This document shows positions 54,619 through 63,606 of a DNA stretch of 64,000 nt, piece by piece. This DNA comes from Cellulomonas gelida (GTDB lineage: Bacteria; Actinomycetota; Actinomycetes; Actinomycetales; Cellulomonadaceae). The notes beneath the pieces were generated by a model. It saw nothing but the letters and a program-made list of their open reading frames with translations. It had not been told where the DNA came from and did no database searches. Within the stretch, counting starts at the first letter, position 1, and every line of letters starts with the position of its first letter. The stretch is from positions 124,001-188,000 of the forward strand of contig NZ_BJLQ01000003.1 of NCBI RefSeq assembly GCF_006538725.1, in the 5' to 3' direction. A program made the translations under genes and the position numbers.

Positions 54619-54621
54619 GCT
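54616..54621 (+). promoter_or_regulatory. -10 box of murI overlapping the DUF2017 stop
   Basis: TAGGCT lies seven bases before GTG 54629. Its TAG is the DUF2017 stop codon. Confidence 0.6.
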
Positions 54622-54628
54622 CATCCGC

Positions 54629-55444
54629 GTGAACGACGCGCCCATCGGGATCTTCGACTCCGGCGTCGGGGGCCTGACGGTCGCGCGAGCGATCCTCGAC
54701 CAGCTCCCGAACGAGTCGACGCTCTACATCGGCGACACCCTGAACACGCCGTACGGCACCAAGCCGCTCGCCGCGGTGCGGGCGTTCGCGCTCGAGGTCA
54801 TGGACGACCTCGTCGACGCGGGGGTCAAGGCCCTGGTCATCGCGTGCAACACGGCGTCGGCCGCGATGCTGCGCGACGCGCGCGAGCGCTACACGCTGCG
54901 GCGCGGCATCCCCGTGGTCGAGGTGATCCTGCCCGCGGCCCGTCGCGCGGTCGCCGCCACGCGCACCGGCAAGATCGGCGTGATCGCCACCCGCGCCACG
55001 GTCGAGTCGCTCGCGTACGACGACGCGTTCGCGGTCGCGCCGGGCGTCTCGCTGGTCACGCAGGCGTGCCCCCGGTTCGTGCAGCTGGTCGAGGCGGGCG
55101 TCACGTCAGGCCCCGAGGTGCTCGCCGTCGCGCACGAGTACCTCGACCCGGTCCGTGCCGCGGGCGTCGACACGCTCGTGCTGGGCTGCACCCACTACCC
55201 GCTGCTGACCGGCGCGATCTCCTACGTCATGGGCGACGAGGTCACGCTCGTCTCGAGCGCCGAGGAGACCGCCAAGGACGTGTACCGCACGCTCGTGGCG
55301 CACGGCCTGGAGCGCACGGCCGACGAGGGGCCGCCGCAGCACCGGTTCCTCGCGACCGGCGACCCCGACTCGTTCCGCATCCTCGCGCGCCGGTTCCTCG
55401 GCCCCGAGGTCGACTCGGTCGAGCGCCTCGGAGCACTGCGATGA
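54629..55444 (+). CDS. murI: Glutamate racemase
   Basis: The protein has 271 residues. It has [18 protein letters not shown] at the start, both catalytic cysteines ([10 protein letters not shown] near 72 and LGCTHYPLL near 186) and the [13 protein letters not shown] region. It supplies D-glutamate for peptidoglycan. Full length. Confidence 0.95.
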   Translation: MNDAPIGIFDSGVGGLTVARAILDQLPNESTLYIGDTLNTPYGTKPLAAVRAFALEVMDDLVDAGVKALVIACNTASAAMLRDARERYTLRRGIPVVEVILPAARRAVAATRTGKIGVIATRATVESLAYDDAFAVAPGVSLVTQACPRFVQLVEAGVTSGPEVLAVAHEYLDPVRAAGVDTLVLGCTHYPLLTGAISYVMGDEVTLVSSAEETAKDVYRTLVAHGLERTADEGPPQHRFLATGDPDSFRILARRFLGPEVDSVERLGALR

Positions 55445-55469
55445 GCGCGGCTGAGACGGGGGAGCTGCG

Positions 55470-56255
55470 GTGAGGCTCGTCGTCCTCGGGTGCGCCGGGT
55501 CGTACCCGTCGGTGGCCGCCGCCGCCTCGTCGTACCTGGTCCAGGCGGACGACGCCCACGGCCGCACCTGGAACGTGCTGCTGGACCTGGGCAACGGCGC
55601 GCTGAGCCCGCTGCAGCGCTACGGCGACCCGACGACCCTGGACGCGATCGCGGTGTCGCACCTGCACTCCGACCACGTCGCCGACCTCGTCGTGCTCAAC
55701 GTCCTGCGCCGCTACCGCCCCGACGGCCCCCTCCCGGCGATCGACGTGTGGGGTCCGGACGGGACCGCGGAGCGACTCGCGGAGATGGCGGGCAAGGACC
55801 CCGCGACCGGGCTCGACGGGCAGTTCCGATTTCGCACGTGGGACCCGGCGGCGCCCGTCGTCGTCGGGCCGCTGACGCTCACGCCCGTGCCCGTGGAGCA
55901 CCCGGTGCCCGCGTTCGGCGTGCTCGTGACCGGACCCGCCGAGGGCGAACCGACGCGCGCCGTGACGCTCGGGTACACGGGCGACACCGACGAGTGCGCC
56001 GGGCTGGACGTCCTCGCGGCCACCGACCTCCTGCTGTGCGAGGCGGGCTTCCGGGACGAGCTCGACGACGACCTGCGTGGCATCCACCTGACCGGCGCGC
56101 GCGCGGGCCGCGCGGCGCACCGGGCGGGCGCCGGACGCCTGGTCCTGACGCACCTGACGGCCTGGGAGGACCCGAGCGACGTGGTGGCGCACGCGGCCTC
56201 GTCGTACGCGGGCCCGATCGACGTCGCCACTCCCGGGGCGACCTTCCGCCTGTAG
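55470..56255 (+). CDS. MBL-fold metallo-hydrolase
   Basis: The protein has 261 residues from GTG 55470, with GGGGGAG upstream. The metal site is HLHSDHVADL near 64, with LTPVPVEHPVPAFG near 138, LGYTGDTDEC near 168 and LVLTHL near 228. The layout resembles RNase Z/cyclic phosphodiesterase-like hydrolases. It sits in the murI-rph block, so a nucleic-acid role is possible. Substrate unknown. Confidence 0.85.
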   Translation: MRLVVLGCAGSYPSVAAAASSYLVQADDAHGRTWNVLLDLGNGALSPLQRYGDPTTLDAIAVSHLHSDHVADLVVLNVLRRYRPDGPLPAIDVWGPDGTAERLAEMAGKDPATGLDGQFRFRTWDPAAPVVVGPLTLTPVPVEHPVPAFGVLVTGPAEGEPTRAVTLGYTGDTDECAGLDVLAATDLLLCEAGFRDELDDDLRGIHLTGARAGRAAHRAGAGRLVLTHLTAWEDPSDVVAHAASSYAGPIDVATPGATFRL

Positions 56256-56287
56256 GTCCCGCGGACGGCTCGGGCGGTCGAGGTCGT

Positions 56288-56293
56288 TAGGCT
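56288..56293 (+). promoter_or_regulatory. -10 box, leaderless start of rph
   Basis: TAGGCT lies six bases before ATG 56300. Confidence 0.6.
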
Positions 56294-56299
56294 CGGGGC

Positions 56300-57136
56300 A
56301 TGTCTGCTTCTCCCGTGACCTCTGCGCGCCCGGACGGCCGTACCCCCGACGAGCTGCGCCCCGTGACGATCACGCGGCGGTTCCTGTCCGCGGGCGAGGG
56401 CTCGGTCCTCGTCGAGTTCGGCGGGACCAAGGTGCTCTGCGTCGCGTCGTTCACCGAGGGCGTGCCGCGCTGGCGCAAGGGGTCGGGTCAGGGCTGGGTG
56501 ACCGCCGAGTACTCGATGCTGCCGCGCGCGACCGACAGCCGCTCGGACCGCGAGTCGGTCCGCGGCAAGATCGGCGGCCGCACGCACGAGATCTCGCGGC
56601 TGATCGGCCGCTCGCTGCGCGCGGTCATCGACGTCGGCGCGCTCGGCGAGAACACGATCGTGCTCGACTGCGACGTGCTGCAGGCCGACGGCGGCACGCG
56701 CACCGCGTCGATCACGGGTGCGTACGTGGCGCTCGCCGACGCGGTCGCGTGGGCCAAGGAGCGGGGGATCATCGCGCGGGGCCGCACGGTGCTGCGCGAC
56801 TCCGTCTCGGCGGTGAGCGTGGGCATCGTCGACGGCGTCCCGGTGCTCGACCTGCCGTACGTCGAGGACGTGCGCGCGGACACCGACATGAACGTCGTGG
56901 TCACCGGGTCGGGCGCGTTCGTCGAGGTCCAGGGCACGGCTGAGCACGCGCCGTTCGTGCGTTCCGAGCTCGACGCGCTGCTCGACCTGGCGCTCGCCGG
57001 GACGTCGCGGCTGGCCGCGCTGCAGGCCGCCGCGCTCGCGCAGCCGGCGTCCGACGGGTCCGCGACCCGTGCGGCCGAGCCGGAGGCCGCGCAGGGGTCG
57101 GGCTCAGCCGGCGCGACGACCGCGGCGCAGGCGTGA
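56300..57136 (+). CDS. rph: Ribonuclease PH
   Basis: The protein has 278 residues. Motifs: [40 protein letters not shown] near 64-85 and [24 protein letters not shown] near 118-141. It trims tRNA 3' ends by phosphorolysis. The C-terminus has about 25 extra Ala/Glu-rich residues. GTGA overlaps rdgB. Confidence 0.95.
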   Translation: MSASPVTSARPDGRTPDELRPVTITRRFLSAGEGSVLVEFGGTKVLCVASFTEGVPRWRKGSGQGWVTAEYSMLPRATDSRSDRESVRGKIGGRTHEISRLIGRSLRAVIDVGALGENTIVLDCDVLQADGGTRTASITGAYVALADAVAWAKERGIIARGRTVLRDSVSAVSVGIVDGVPVLDLPYVEDVRADTDMNVVVTGSGAFVEVQGTAEHAPFVRSELDALLDLALAGTSRLAALQAAALAQPASDGSATRAAEPEAAQGSGSAGATTAAQA

Positions 57137-57795
57137 GCGTGCCCGCAGGCGCCCGGCTGGTGCTGGCGACCCACAACGCCCACAAGCTGGGTGAGCTGCG
57201 CGCGATCCTCGCGCCCGTGCTGCCGGGTCTGCCGCCCGAGGCGGTCGTCGGCGCACGGGACGTGGGCGCGCCCGAGCCGGTCGAGGACGGCGTGACGTTC
57301 GCGCAGAACGCGCTGCTCAAGGCGCGCGCGCTCGCGGCGTTCACGGGTCTGCCCGCCGTGGCCGACGACTCCGGCCTGGCGGTCGACGTGCTCGGCGGCG
57401 CGCCGGGGATCTTCTCGGCGCGCTGGGCCGGTCGGCACGGCGACGACGCGGCGAACCTCGCGCTCCTGCTCGCGCAGCTGTCCGACATCGCCGACCCGCA
57501 CCGCGGCGCGCGGTTCGTGTGCGCGGCCGCGCTCGTCACGCCCGACGGGTTCGAGCACGTCGAGACCGGCGCGCTCGTCGGCACCCTCGCGCACGCGCCG
57601 CGCGGCACGGGCGGGTTCGGGTACGACCCGGCGCTCGTGCCGCTCGGCGAGACCCGCACGTGCGCCGAGCTCAGCCCGACGGAGAAGAACGCGATCAGCC
57701 ACCGCGGGCAGGCGTTCCGCGCGCTCGCGCCCGTCGTCGCCCGCGTGCTCACGGGCGGCCCGACGCACGACCCGGTGGCTGATGCCGCCCGGTGA
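57133..57795 (+). CDS. rdgB: XTP/dITP pyrophosphatase (HAM1/RdgB)
   Basis: The protein has 220 residues. The signature [18 protein letters not shown] is at 9-26, with [26 protein letters not shown] near 75-100 and [37 protein letters not shown] near 157-195. It removes non-canonical purine nucleotides. It overlaps rph by four bases and the ABC-F gene by fourteen. Confidence 0.93.
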   Translation: MSVPAGARLVLATHNAHKLGELRAILAPVLPGLPPEAVVGARDVGAPEPVEDGVTFAQNALLKARALAAFTGLPAVADDSGLAVDVLGGAPGIFSARWAGRHGDDAANLALLLAQLSDIADPHRGARFVCAAALVTPDGFEHVETGALVGTLAHAPRGTGGFGYDPALVPLGETRTCAELSPTEKNAISHRGQAFRALAPVVARVLTGGPTHDPVADAAR

Positions 57796-59512
57796 CCCCG
57801 CTCGTGGCGGCGTGCAGCTCGTCGCGGACGCCGTCTCGTTCGGGTACCCCGGACGCCCGGTGCTGGACCGGCTCGACCTGACGGTGTCCGCGGGCGAGCG
57901 CGTGGGCCTCGTGGGCGAGAACGGCGCGGGCAAGACGACGCTGCTCCGCGTGCTGGCCGGCGACCTCGTCCCGTCGTCGGGCACGGTGCGCCGGACCGGC
58001 ACGCTCGCCGTGGTCGACCAGGAGCTCGTCGTGACGCCCGGCGACACGGTGGGCACGCTCGTCGCGGCGACGGGCGCCACCGTGCGCGCGGTCGCGGCCG
58101 AGCTCGAGGCCACCATCGCCGCGTTCGACCACGAGGACGGTGACCTCGCCGCGCTCACGGCCGCGATGACCCGGTACGAGCAGCTGGCCGCGTGGGACGC
58201 CGACCGGCGCGTCGACGAGGCGCTCACGCGGTTCGGGGCGCCGCGCGACCCGGACCGCCGCCTGGACACGCTGAGCGTCGGCGAGCGTTACCGCGTGCGA
58301 CTCGCGTGCCGGATCGGCGAGCGCGCCGACGTGCTGCTGCTCGACGAGCCGACGAACCACCTCGACGCCGCCGGGATCGACTACCTGACCGGGCTGCTGC
58401 GCGAGTGGGCCGGCGCGGTCGTGATCGTCACGCACGACCGCCAGCTCCTCGACGACGTGATGACCGCGATCCTCGACCTGGACCCCGCGATGGACGGCCG
58501 TCCTGCGCTCTACGGCGCGACGCGGTACGCGGACTACCGGTTCGCCAAGGACCAGATGCTGCGGCGGTGGCGCGCGCGGTACCGGCAGGAGCGCAAGCGC
58601 GCGGTGCAGCTCGCGCAGCGGCTCGACGCGTCCTACGAGGGCCTGTCCGACGAGTGGCGCCCGCCCAAGGGGTCGAACAAGCACCGGCGTGCCACGGGCG
58701 CACGCATCCACGTCAAGGCGGCCGACCGGCTGGTCCAGAAGCTCGAGGCGCAGGCGGTGGCCGTGCCCGTCCCGCCTCCGTCGTTGGTCTTCCCGGACCT
58801 GCCGAGCCTGCCGCGCCGGGCCTCGACCGGTGCGGACCCGGACCGGCCGCTCGACCCCGACGCCGACCGTCAGGCCTCGCACGGCGGCCCCCTGCTCGAG
58901 CTCCGCGCGCCGCGCGTCGTCGGGCCGCACGGGCCCCGGCTCGACCTGCCCGGGCGGCGGCTCGAGGTCGCCCCGGCCTCGCGCCTGCTCGTCGTCGGGC
59001 CGAACGGGTCCGGCAAGTCCACGCTGCTCGCCGCACTCGCCGGACGCACCGAGCTCGACCGCGGCACGCGGGCGCTCGCACCGGGCGTGCGGCTCGGGGT
59101 GCTCGCGCAGGAGGGACCCACCGAGCACGCCGACGTCGAGGGCGCGCCCACGGGCGGCCCGACCGCGTTCGACGCCTACGCGCGGCACGCGCTCGACCTG
59201 CTGGACGGCGGGCTGCTCGACCCGGACCAGCTCGTCCCCGTCGCGGCGCTCGGCCTGCTGACCGAGGAGGACCTCGAGCGGCCGGTGCGCGAGCTCTCGG
59301 TCGGTCAGCGCAGGCGGTTCGACCTCGCGTGCGCGCTGCTCGCTGCGCCGCACGTGCTGATCCTCGACGAGCCGACCAACCACCTGTCGGTCGGGCTGGT
59401 CGACGAGCTCACGAGGGCGCTGCGCGCGACGTCCGCCGCGGTCGTCGTCGCGACGCACGACCGGCGCATGCGCGCCGACCTCGCGGACTGGCCGGTGCTC
59501 GACCTGTCCTGA
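57782..59512 (+). CDS. ABC-F family ATPase
   Basis: The protein has 576 residues. There are two nucleotide-binding domains without membrane helices: Walker [11 protein letters not shown] near 43 and [10 protein letters not shown] near 407, signatures [14 protein letters not shown] and [14 protein letters not shown], and Walker [12 protein letters not shown] and [15 protein letters not shown] proteins act on ribosomes, in translation or antibiotic protection. The linker (about 270-310) is moderate. The start is ATG 57782, overlapping rdgB. Confidence 0.88.
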   Translation: MPPGDPARGGVQLVADAVSFGYPGRPVLDRLDLTVSAGERVGLVGENGAGKTTLLRVLAGDLVPSSGTVRRTGTLAVVDQELVVTPGDTVGTLVAATGATVRAVAAELEATIAAFDHEDGDLAALTAAMTRYEQLAAWDADRRVDEALTRFGAPRDPDRRLDTLSVGERYRVRLACRIGERADVLLLDEPTNHLDAAGIDYLTGLLREWAGAVVIVTHDRQLLDDVMTAILDLDPAMDGRPALYGATRYADYRFAKDQMLRRWRARYRQERKRAVQLAQRLDASYEGLSDEWRPPKGSNKHRRATGARIHVKAADRLVQKLEAQAVAVPVPPPSLVFPDLPSLPRRASTGADPDRPLDPDADRQASHGGPLLELRAPRVVGPHGPRLDLPGRRLEVAPASRLLVVGPNGSGKSTLLAALAGRTELDRGTRALAPGVRLGVLAQEGPTEHADVEGAPTGGPTAFDAYARHALDLLDGGLLDPDQLVPVAALGLLTEEDLERPVRELSVGQRRRFDLACALLAAPHVLILDEPTNHLSVGLVDELTRALRATSAAVVVATHDRRMRADLADWPVLDLS

Positions 59513-59523
59513 GCCCGGCGGTG

Positions 59524-60078
59524 TCAGCCCAGGCGACCCACGTGCGCCATCGCCTGACGCAGCAGCACGCCCTGCCCGCCGGTCATCTCGACCTGGACCT
59601 GCTCGGCGCACGCCTCCTCGGGCGTGAGCCAGGCGAGGTCGATCGCGTCCTGCTGCGGGCGGCAGTCACCCAGCACGGGCACGACGTACGCGAGCGACAC
59701 CGCATGCTGGCGCGGGTCGTGGTACGAGGTGATGCCGGGCGTCGGGAAGTACTCCGCGACCGTGAACGGCTGCGGCGCGGCGGGGATCTGGGGGAGCGCG
59801 ACCGGCCCGAGGTCCTTCTCGATGTGCCGCACGAGCGCGTCGCGCACCCGCTCGTGGTACATCACGCGCCCCGAGACCAGGGCGCGCGACATCACGCCCT
59901 CACGCGTCACGCGCAGCAGCAGCCCGACCGCGACCACGTCGCCCGAGTCGTCGACGCGCACGGGGATCGCGTCGACGTACACCAGCGGCATCAGGCCGCG
60001 GATACGGGCGATCTCCTCGGAGGGCAGCCACCCCGCGGGGCGCTCGGGGGTCGGGGGGTAGTCGGCCGTCTCGGTCAC
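59524..60078 (-). CDS. DUF4916 protein (Nudix-like)
   Basis: The protein has 184 residues from GTG 60078. DUF4916 features: ALVSGRVMYHERVRDALVRHIEKDLGPVALPQIPA, PQPFTVAEYFPTPGITSYHDPRQHAVSLAYVVPV and DAIDLAWLTPEEA near the end. The Nudix-like box is not canonical. It is convergent with the ABC-F gene and divergent from thioredoxin. Substrate unknown. Confidence 0.82.
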   Translation of the reverse strand: MTETADYPPTPERPAGWLPSEEIARIRGLMPLVYVDAIPVRVDDSGDVVAVGLLLRVTREGVMSRALVSGRVMYHERVRDALVRHIEKDLGPVALPQIPAAPQPFTVAEYFPTPGITSYHDPRQHAVSLAYVVPVLGDCRPQQDAIDLAWLTPEEACAEQVQVEMTGGQGVLLRQAMAHVGRLG

Positions 60079-60084
60079 CGTGCC

Positions 60085-60090
60085 GTTCTA
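60085..60090 (-). promoter_or_regulatory. -10 box, leaderless start of DUF4916 gene
   Basis: On the minus strand TAGAAC lies six bases before GTG 60078. The final base differs from the usual T. Confidence 0.4.
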
Positions 60091-60237
60091 CCTCGTCGCG
60101 CCGCCACGCCGCCACAGGCGCGCAGGCGGTGTCCGAACCTCATGGGCCCGCCACGGGCGCGTCCGCCCCGGTGGCGGGAATAGTCCGGCCCGGTGGACGC
60201 TTGCACGAGGCGCACCCGAGATTCCAAGGAGGGCCGG

Positions 60238-60609
60238 ATGGCCACCACCACACTGACCGCCGAGACGATCGGTCAGACCATCAGCGAGAACGAGATCGTG
60301 CTCGTCGACTTCTGGGCCGAGTGGTGCGGGCCGTGCAAGCGGTTCGGACCCGTCTTCGAGGCCTCGTCGGACACCCACCCCGACGTGGTCCACGCCAAGG
60401 TCGACACGGAGGCTGAGCAGCAGCTCGCCGCCGAGCTCCAGATCTTCTCGATCCCGACGCTCATGGCGTTCCGGGACGGGATCCTCGTGTTCAACCAGGC
60501 CGGCGCGCTGCCGGGCCCGGCGCTCGAGCAGGTCGTCCAGGCCGTCAAGGACCTGGACATGGACGAGGTCCGCGCGAAGATCGCCGCGACGTCCGACGGC
60601 CAGGCCTGA
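60238..60609 (+). CDS. Thioredoxin
   Basis: The protein has 123 residues. The active site WCGPCK is at 29-34, with the cis-Pro region FSIPTLMAFRDG near 72-83. AAGGAGG precedes the ATG. It is a normal cytosolic thioredoxin with a slightly longer C-terminus. A hairpin terminator follows. Confidence 0.93.
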   Translation: MATTTLTAETIGQTISENEIVLVDFWAEWCGPCKRFGPVFEASSDTHPDVVHAKVDTEAEQQLAAELQIFSIPTLMAFRDGILVFNQAGALPGPALEQVVQAVKDLDMDEVRAKIAATSDGQA

Positions 60610-60627
60610 TCGCCCCGGCGCCACAGC

Positions 60628-60669
60628 ACGAGACGAGCCCACTCCCCGTTGGGGGTGGGCTCTTCTCGT
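60628..60669 (+). terminator. Hairpin terminator after thioredoxin
   Basis: ACGAG, GAGCCCA and TCCCC pair with GGGG, TGGGCTC and CTCGT around a short loop, with small bulges. TTCTCGTTCCT follows. Confidence 0.75.
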
Positions 60670-60710
60670 TCCTGACGGGCCCCGACGAGCGCGCCGGGTG
60701 ACGGTGGTGG

Positions 60711-61970
60711 TCAGCAGCCCACGCGGGTGCTCGCGATGACGACGTCGTCGAACCAGAGCGTGTCGGCGCCCTCGCCGTAGGACTCCCACCCGAGCCGCAG
60801 GTCGGTGAGCCGCGGGGACCAGGGCTTGCTCAGCCACTGGCCGTCGAGGTCGTGCGTCGGCGTGCCGTCGACGATCAGGCCCGGCACGGCCCAGCCGTCG
60901 AGCCACGTGGTCAGGCGCCCCGTGGCACCCTCGACCAGCGCCTCGGCGCAGTGCCACGACCCGCCCGCCGGCAGCTGTGCGGTGCGGGACAGGCCCGCGG
61001 GGCTCTGCTCGGGCAGCGTCGCGTCGTCCGACGAGCGGTTCCACTGCATCAGGGAGTTCTGCCCACCCATCCGCAGGTCGCGGTTGCCGTCGTTCGCGTC
61101 CCGCATGGCCAGGTACGTCGTGTGCTGCACGGGCAGGGCCGTGGTGTGGCGGACCCAGAACCGCACGTACACGGTGCTGCCCAGCGCCGAGGTGGGCTGT
61201 GCCTGGACGAACACGTGGTTGCAGTACCCGGCGCCGCCGTCGACGCGCAGCGACTTGCCGCCGCTGTGCGCGACCGTCGAGTCGACCGACGCCCGTCCGC
61301 TGCCGGAGCAGTCGGGGTACGTGACGGCCCAGGTGCCTGACGGCGTGCTGCTCGCCTGCGTCTCCAGCCCGTCGCAGAACAGCGCGGTCCCGCACTCGGT
61401 GGGCGTGCCCGTCGGGTCGGGGGTCGGCGTCGGTCCCTGGGTCGGCGTGGGCGTGGGTGTGGGCGTCGGGGTGGGCGTGGGTGTCGGGGTGGGCGTGGGT
61501 GTGGGTGTGGGCGTCGGGGTGGCCGACGGGCTCGGGCTCGTCGTCGTGCCGCCGTTGCACGCGACGCCGTCGAGCGCGAAGTCCGTCGGCGCGGTGTTCG
61601 TCCCGCTCCACGTCCCCTGGAACCCGAACGACGCCGTCTCGCCGGCCCGGAGCTCGCCGTTCCACGGCGCGTGGGTGACGGTGACCGCGGAACCCGACTG
61701 CGTGAGCGTCGAGCTCCACGACTGCGTGACCCGCTGGCCGGACGGCCAGGTCCACGTCAGGCGCCACCCGTGCGTCGCCTCGCTCGGCGTCACCCGCACG
61801 TCGGCGGTGAACCCGCCGGGCCACGAGTTCACGCTCCACGCCACCTGACAGCTCCCCGCGGCCTGCGCCGCGCTGCCGACGGCGACGCCCGCGAGGGTCG
61901 TCCCGATGAGCGCCGCGGCGGCGGTGACCGCCGCCAGAGCCGTGCGCCAGAGCCTCGTCGTGCGGTGCAT
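60711..61970 (-). CDS. Secreted CBM2 protein with Cip1-like domain
   Basis: The protein has 419 residues from ATG 61970. A signal peptide ends near AAQAAG. Residues 32-140 are a family-2 cellulose-binding module with surface Trp ([28 protein letters not shown]). A Thr-Pro linker spans about 147-192. The rest resembles Trichoderma Cip1: [46 protein letters not shown] and a shared ending IASTRVGC. The fungal protein is reported as related to glucuronan lyases. It is likely a cellulose-bound accessory enzyme. The comparison is from memory. Confidence 0.85.
   Translation of the reverse strand: MHRTTRLWRTALAAVTAAAALIGTTLAGVAVGSAAQAAGSCQVAWSVNSWPGGFTADVRVTPSEATHGWRLTWTWPSGQRVTQSWSSTLTQSGSAVTVTHAPWNGELRAGETASFGFQGTWSGTNTAPTDFALDGVACNGGTTTSPSPSATPTPTPTPTPTPTPTPTPTPTPTPTPTQGPTPTPDPTGTPTECGTALFCDGLETQASSTPSGTWAVTYPDCSGSGRASVDSTVAHSGGKSLRVDGGAGYCNHVFVQAQPTSALGSTVYVRFWVRHTTALPVQHTTYLAMRDANDGNRDLRMGGQNSLMQWNRSSDDATLPEQSPAGLSRTAQLPAGGSWHCAEALVEGATGRLTTWLDGWAVPGLIVDGTPTHDLDGQWLSKPWSPRLTDLRLGWESYGEGADTLWFDDVVIASTRVGC
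61400..61525 (-). repeat. Thr-Pro linker repeats
   Basis: A GTGGGTGTGGGC-type repeat encodes (TP)n between the CBM2 and Cip1-like domains. It is prone to copy-number change. Confidence 0.85.
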
Positions 61971-62068
61971 GGTGGTCCGTCCCCTCGCCGGGGCCCGTCG
62001 TCGCACGAGCCGCAGCGACGCGGGCCGTGTGCCCCCGAGGCAGCGTGCTCCCGATGCACGGCCCGGCG

Positions 62069-62086
62069 GAAGCGCTCAATCGCTTC
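62069..62086. promoter_or_regulatory. GAAGCG-N6-CGCTTC inverted repeat upstream of CBM2-Cip1 gene
   Basis: A perfect 6+6 repeat lies about 100 bases upstream of the start. Its AGCGCT core partly resembles LacI-family CelR/CebR boxes (nine of fourteen to TGGGAGCGCTCCCA by eye). A cellobiose-responsive operator is possible. Confidence 0.4.
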
Positions 62087-62188
62087 ACCCGTACGAGTGA
62101 CACCACGAGGCGGGGGTGCGTCACGCGGACGCGGAGGGCGTGGGGCGGACGGGCACGACGACGCGCCGCGCGCGCCGTGCACTCTGGG

Positions 62189-62271
62189 TGCGGGAGGCGG
62201 GACTTGAACCCGCACGCCCGTGAGGGCACCAGGACCTAAACCTGGCGTGGCTGCCGTTTCACCACTCCCGC
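62189..62271 (-). tRNA. tRNA-Leu, anticodon UAG
   Basis: The 83-nt gene has a 7-bp acceptor stem GCGGGAG/CTCCCGC, D arm, anticodon stem CCAGG/CCTGG with loop TTTAGGT (anticodon TAG), a long variable arm typical of tRNA-Leu, and T arm GCGGGTTCAAGTCCCGC. CCA is not encoded at the 3' end. Confidence 0.93.
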
Positions 62272-62305
62272 CGGCCCGCCGATCCTCCCACAGCGGGCGT
62301 GCGCG

Positions 62306-62773
62306 TCAGTCGAGACCGAGATCGCGCCGCAGCTTGGCGACGTGGCCCGTGGCACGCACGTTGTACTGCGCGAGCTCGACCGTGCCGTCGGCGTCGAGCA
62401 CCACGGTCGAGCGGATCACGCCCGTGACGGTCTTGCCGTAGAGCTGCTTCTCGCCGTACGCGCCCCACGCCTCGAGCACCTGGCGCGACTCGTCGGACAC
62501 GAGCGGGAACGTCAGCCCCTCCTCGGCGGCGAACGTCTCGAGCTTGGCGACGGGGTCGGGCGAGACGCCGACGACCGCGAAGCCGGCACCCTGCAGCGCG
62601 GACAGGGAGTCCCGGAAGTCGCACGCCTGCTTGGTGCACCCCGGGGTGCCCGCCGCGGGGTAGAAGTACACGATGACGCGTCGGCCGCGCAGGTCCGACA
62701 GCGTGAGGCTGCCACCGTCGGCCGTCGGGAGCGTGAAGTCGGGTGCGGTGTCGCCGACGGCGAGGCGGGGCAT
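62306..62773 (-). CDS. bcp: Thioredoxin-dependent peroxiredoxin (Bcp/PrxQ)
   Basis: The protein has 155 residues. The peroxidatic and resolving cysteines are C46 and C51 in TPGCTKQACDFRD, the atypical 2-Cys spacing of Bcp. VSDESRQVLEAWGAYGEK follows. It reduces peroxides using thioredoxin. GAAGGAG precedes the ATG. The open frame continues upstream, but only as a shadow. Confidence 0.94.
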   Translation of the reverse strand: MPRLAVGDTAPDFTLPTADGGSLTLSDLRGRRVIVYFYPAAGTPGCTKQACDFRDSLSALQGAGFAVVGVSPDPVAKLETFAAEEGLTFPLVSDESRQVLEAWGAYGEKQLYGKTVTGVIRSTVVLDADGTVELAQYNVRATGHVAKLRRDLGLD

Positions 62774-62848
62774 CGGGGCTCCTTCGAGGTGCGTGCAGGT
62801 CAGGTGCCAGCCTAGGCGGCGGCCGCGGGTCCGACGACGTGCGCGAGA

Positions 62849-62854
62849 TACCGT
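62849..62854 (+). promoter_or_regulatory. -10 box, leaderless start of GroES-like gene
   Basis: TACCGT lies six bases before GTG 62861. Confidence 0.6.
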
Positions 62855-62860
62855 GCGGGT

Positions 62861-63310
62861 GTGACCGCAGCGCACTCCGACCGCCCTGACAGCACCACCA
62901 GCACCACCAGCACCCCCAGCCCCGCAGGCACCCCTGGCCCTGCCGGGACCGCACCCGCGGCGTCCGCCGCCCCGACGGTCCGGCGCTCCGAGGCGGGTGC
63001 GCTGCCGATCCGCATGCTCAACGACCGCGTCCTGGTCGAGCTGGACTCCGCGGGTGCCGAGCGACGCTCCGCGGCCGGCATCGTCATCCCCGCGACCGCC
63101 ACGGTCGGCAAGCGGCTCGCGTGGGCGCACGTGCGCGCCGTCGGGCAGCACGTCCGGCAGGTCGAGGTGGGGGACCGCGTGCTGTTCGACCCGGACGAGC
63201 GCGCCGAGGTCGAGCTCGAGGGGCAGACGTACCTCCTGCTGCGGGAGAAGGACGTCCACGCGGTCGCGGCGCCGCGGGCGACGGGCGAGGGCACGGGCCT
63301 GTACCTGTGA
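62861..63310 (+). CDS. GroES-like (chaperonin-10) protein with N-terminal extension
   Basis: The protein has 149 residues. The C-terminal 100 residues match Cpn10: IRMLNDRVLVELD, RSAAGIVIP, VGDRVLFDP and YLLLREKDVHAV. The first 48 residues are a low-complexity Ser/Thr/Pro/Ala extension absent from normal GroES. No groEL is near. It may be a second, specialised co-chaperone or a GroES-fold protein with another role. Confidence 0.82.
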   Translation: MTAAHSDRPDSTTSTTSTPSPAGTPGPAGTAPAASAAPTVRRSEAGALPIRMLNDRVLVELDSAGAERRSAAGIVIPATATVGKRLAWAHVRAVGQHVRQVEVGDRVLFDPDERAEVELEGQTYLLLREKDVHAVAAPRATGEGTGLYL

Positions 63311-63343
63311 CGGTCGCCGTCCGACGACGGGGGCGTCGTGGCG

Positions 63344-63373
63344 GCCTGCCCGTGACCCTCGTCACGGGCAGGC
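63344..63373 (+). terminator. 13-bp hairpin terminator after GroES-like gene
   Basis: GCCTGCCCGTGAC-CCTC-GTCACGGGCAGGC is a perfect 13-bp stem with a tight 4-base loop. Confidence 0.85.
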
Positions 63374-63405
63374 GTACCGGTTCGCTCCCGGGGCCAGGTG
63401 CCTGC

Positions 63406-63411
63406 TAACGT
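63406..63411 (+). promoter_or_regulatory. -10 box of tRNA-Lys
   Basis: TAACGT lies eleven bases before the tRNA 5' end, a usual tRNA promoter distance. The -35 is weak (TTCGCT). Confidence 0.5.
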
Positions 63412-63421
63412 TTCCTCCCGC

Positions 63422-63497
<76 letters not shown>

Positions 63498-63500
63498 CCT

Positions 63501-63540
63501 CGAAAGGCCCCTGACGCTCTCGCGCGTCGGGGGCCTTTCG
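63501..63540 (+). terminator. 16-bp hairpin after tRNA-Lys
   Basis: CGAAAGGCCCCTGACG pairs with CGTCGGGGGCCTTTCG (one T-G pair) around an 8-base loop just after the tRNA. Confidence 0.85.
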
Positions 63541-63594
63541 GTTCGTCGGCGCAGGTGATGGGGCTCGGGCGGGTGGCTCGGCTGCTGCCCTGGG

Positions 63595-63600
63595 TACGCT
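63595..63600 (+). promoter_or_regulatory. -10 box, leaderless start of ATP-grasp gene
   Basis: TACGCT lies six bases before GTG 63607. Confidence 0.55.
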
Positions 63601-63606
63601 TCGAGC

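Noticed and set aside
61400..61525. CRISPR-like or satellite array
   Set aside because: The GT/GC-rich repeat is simply the coding sequence of a Thr-Pro linker, with no unique spacers.
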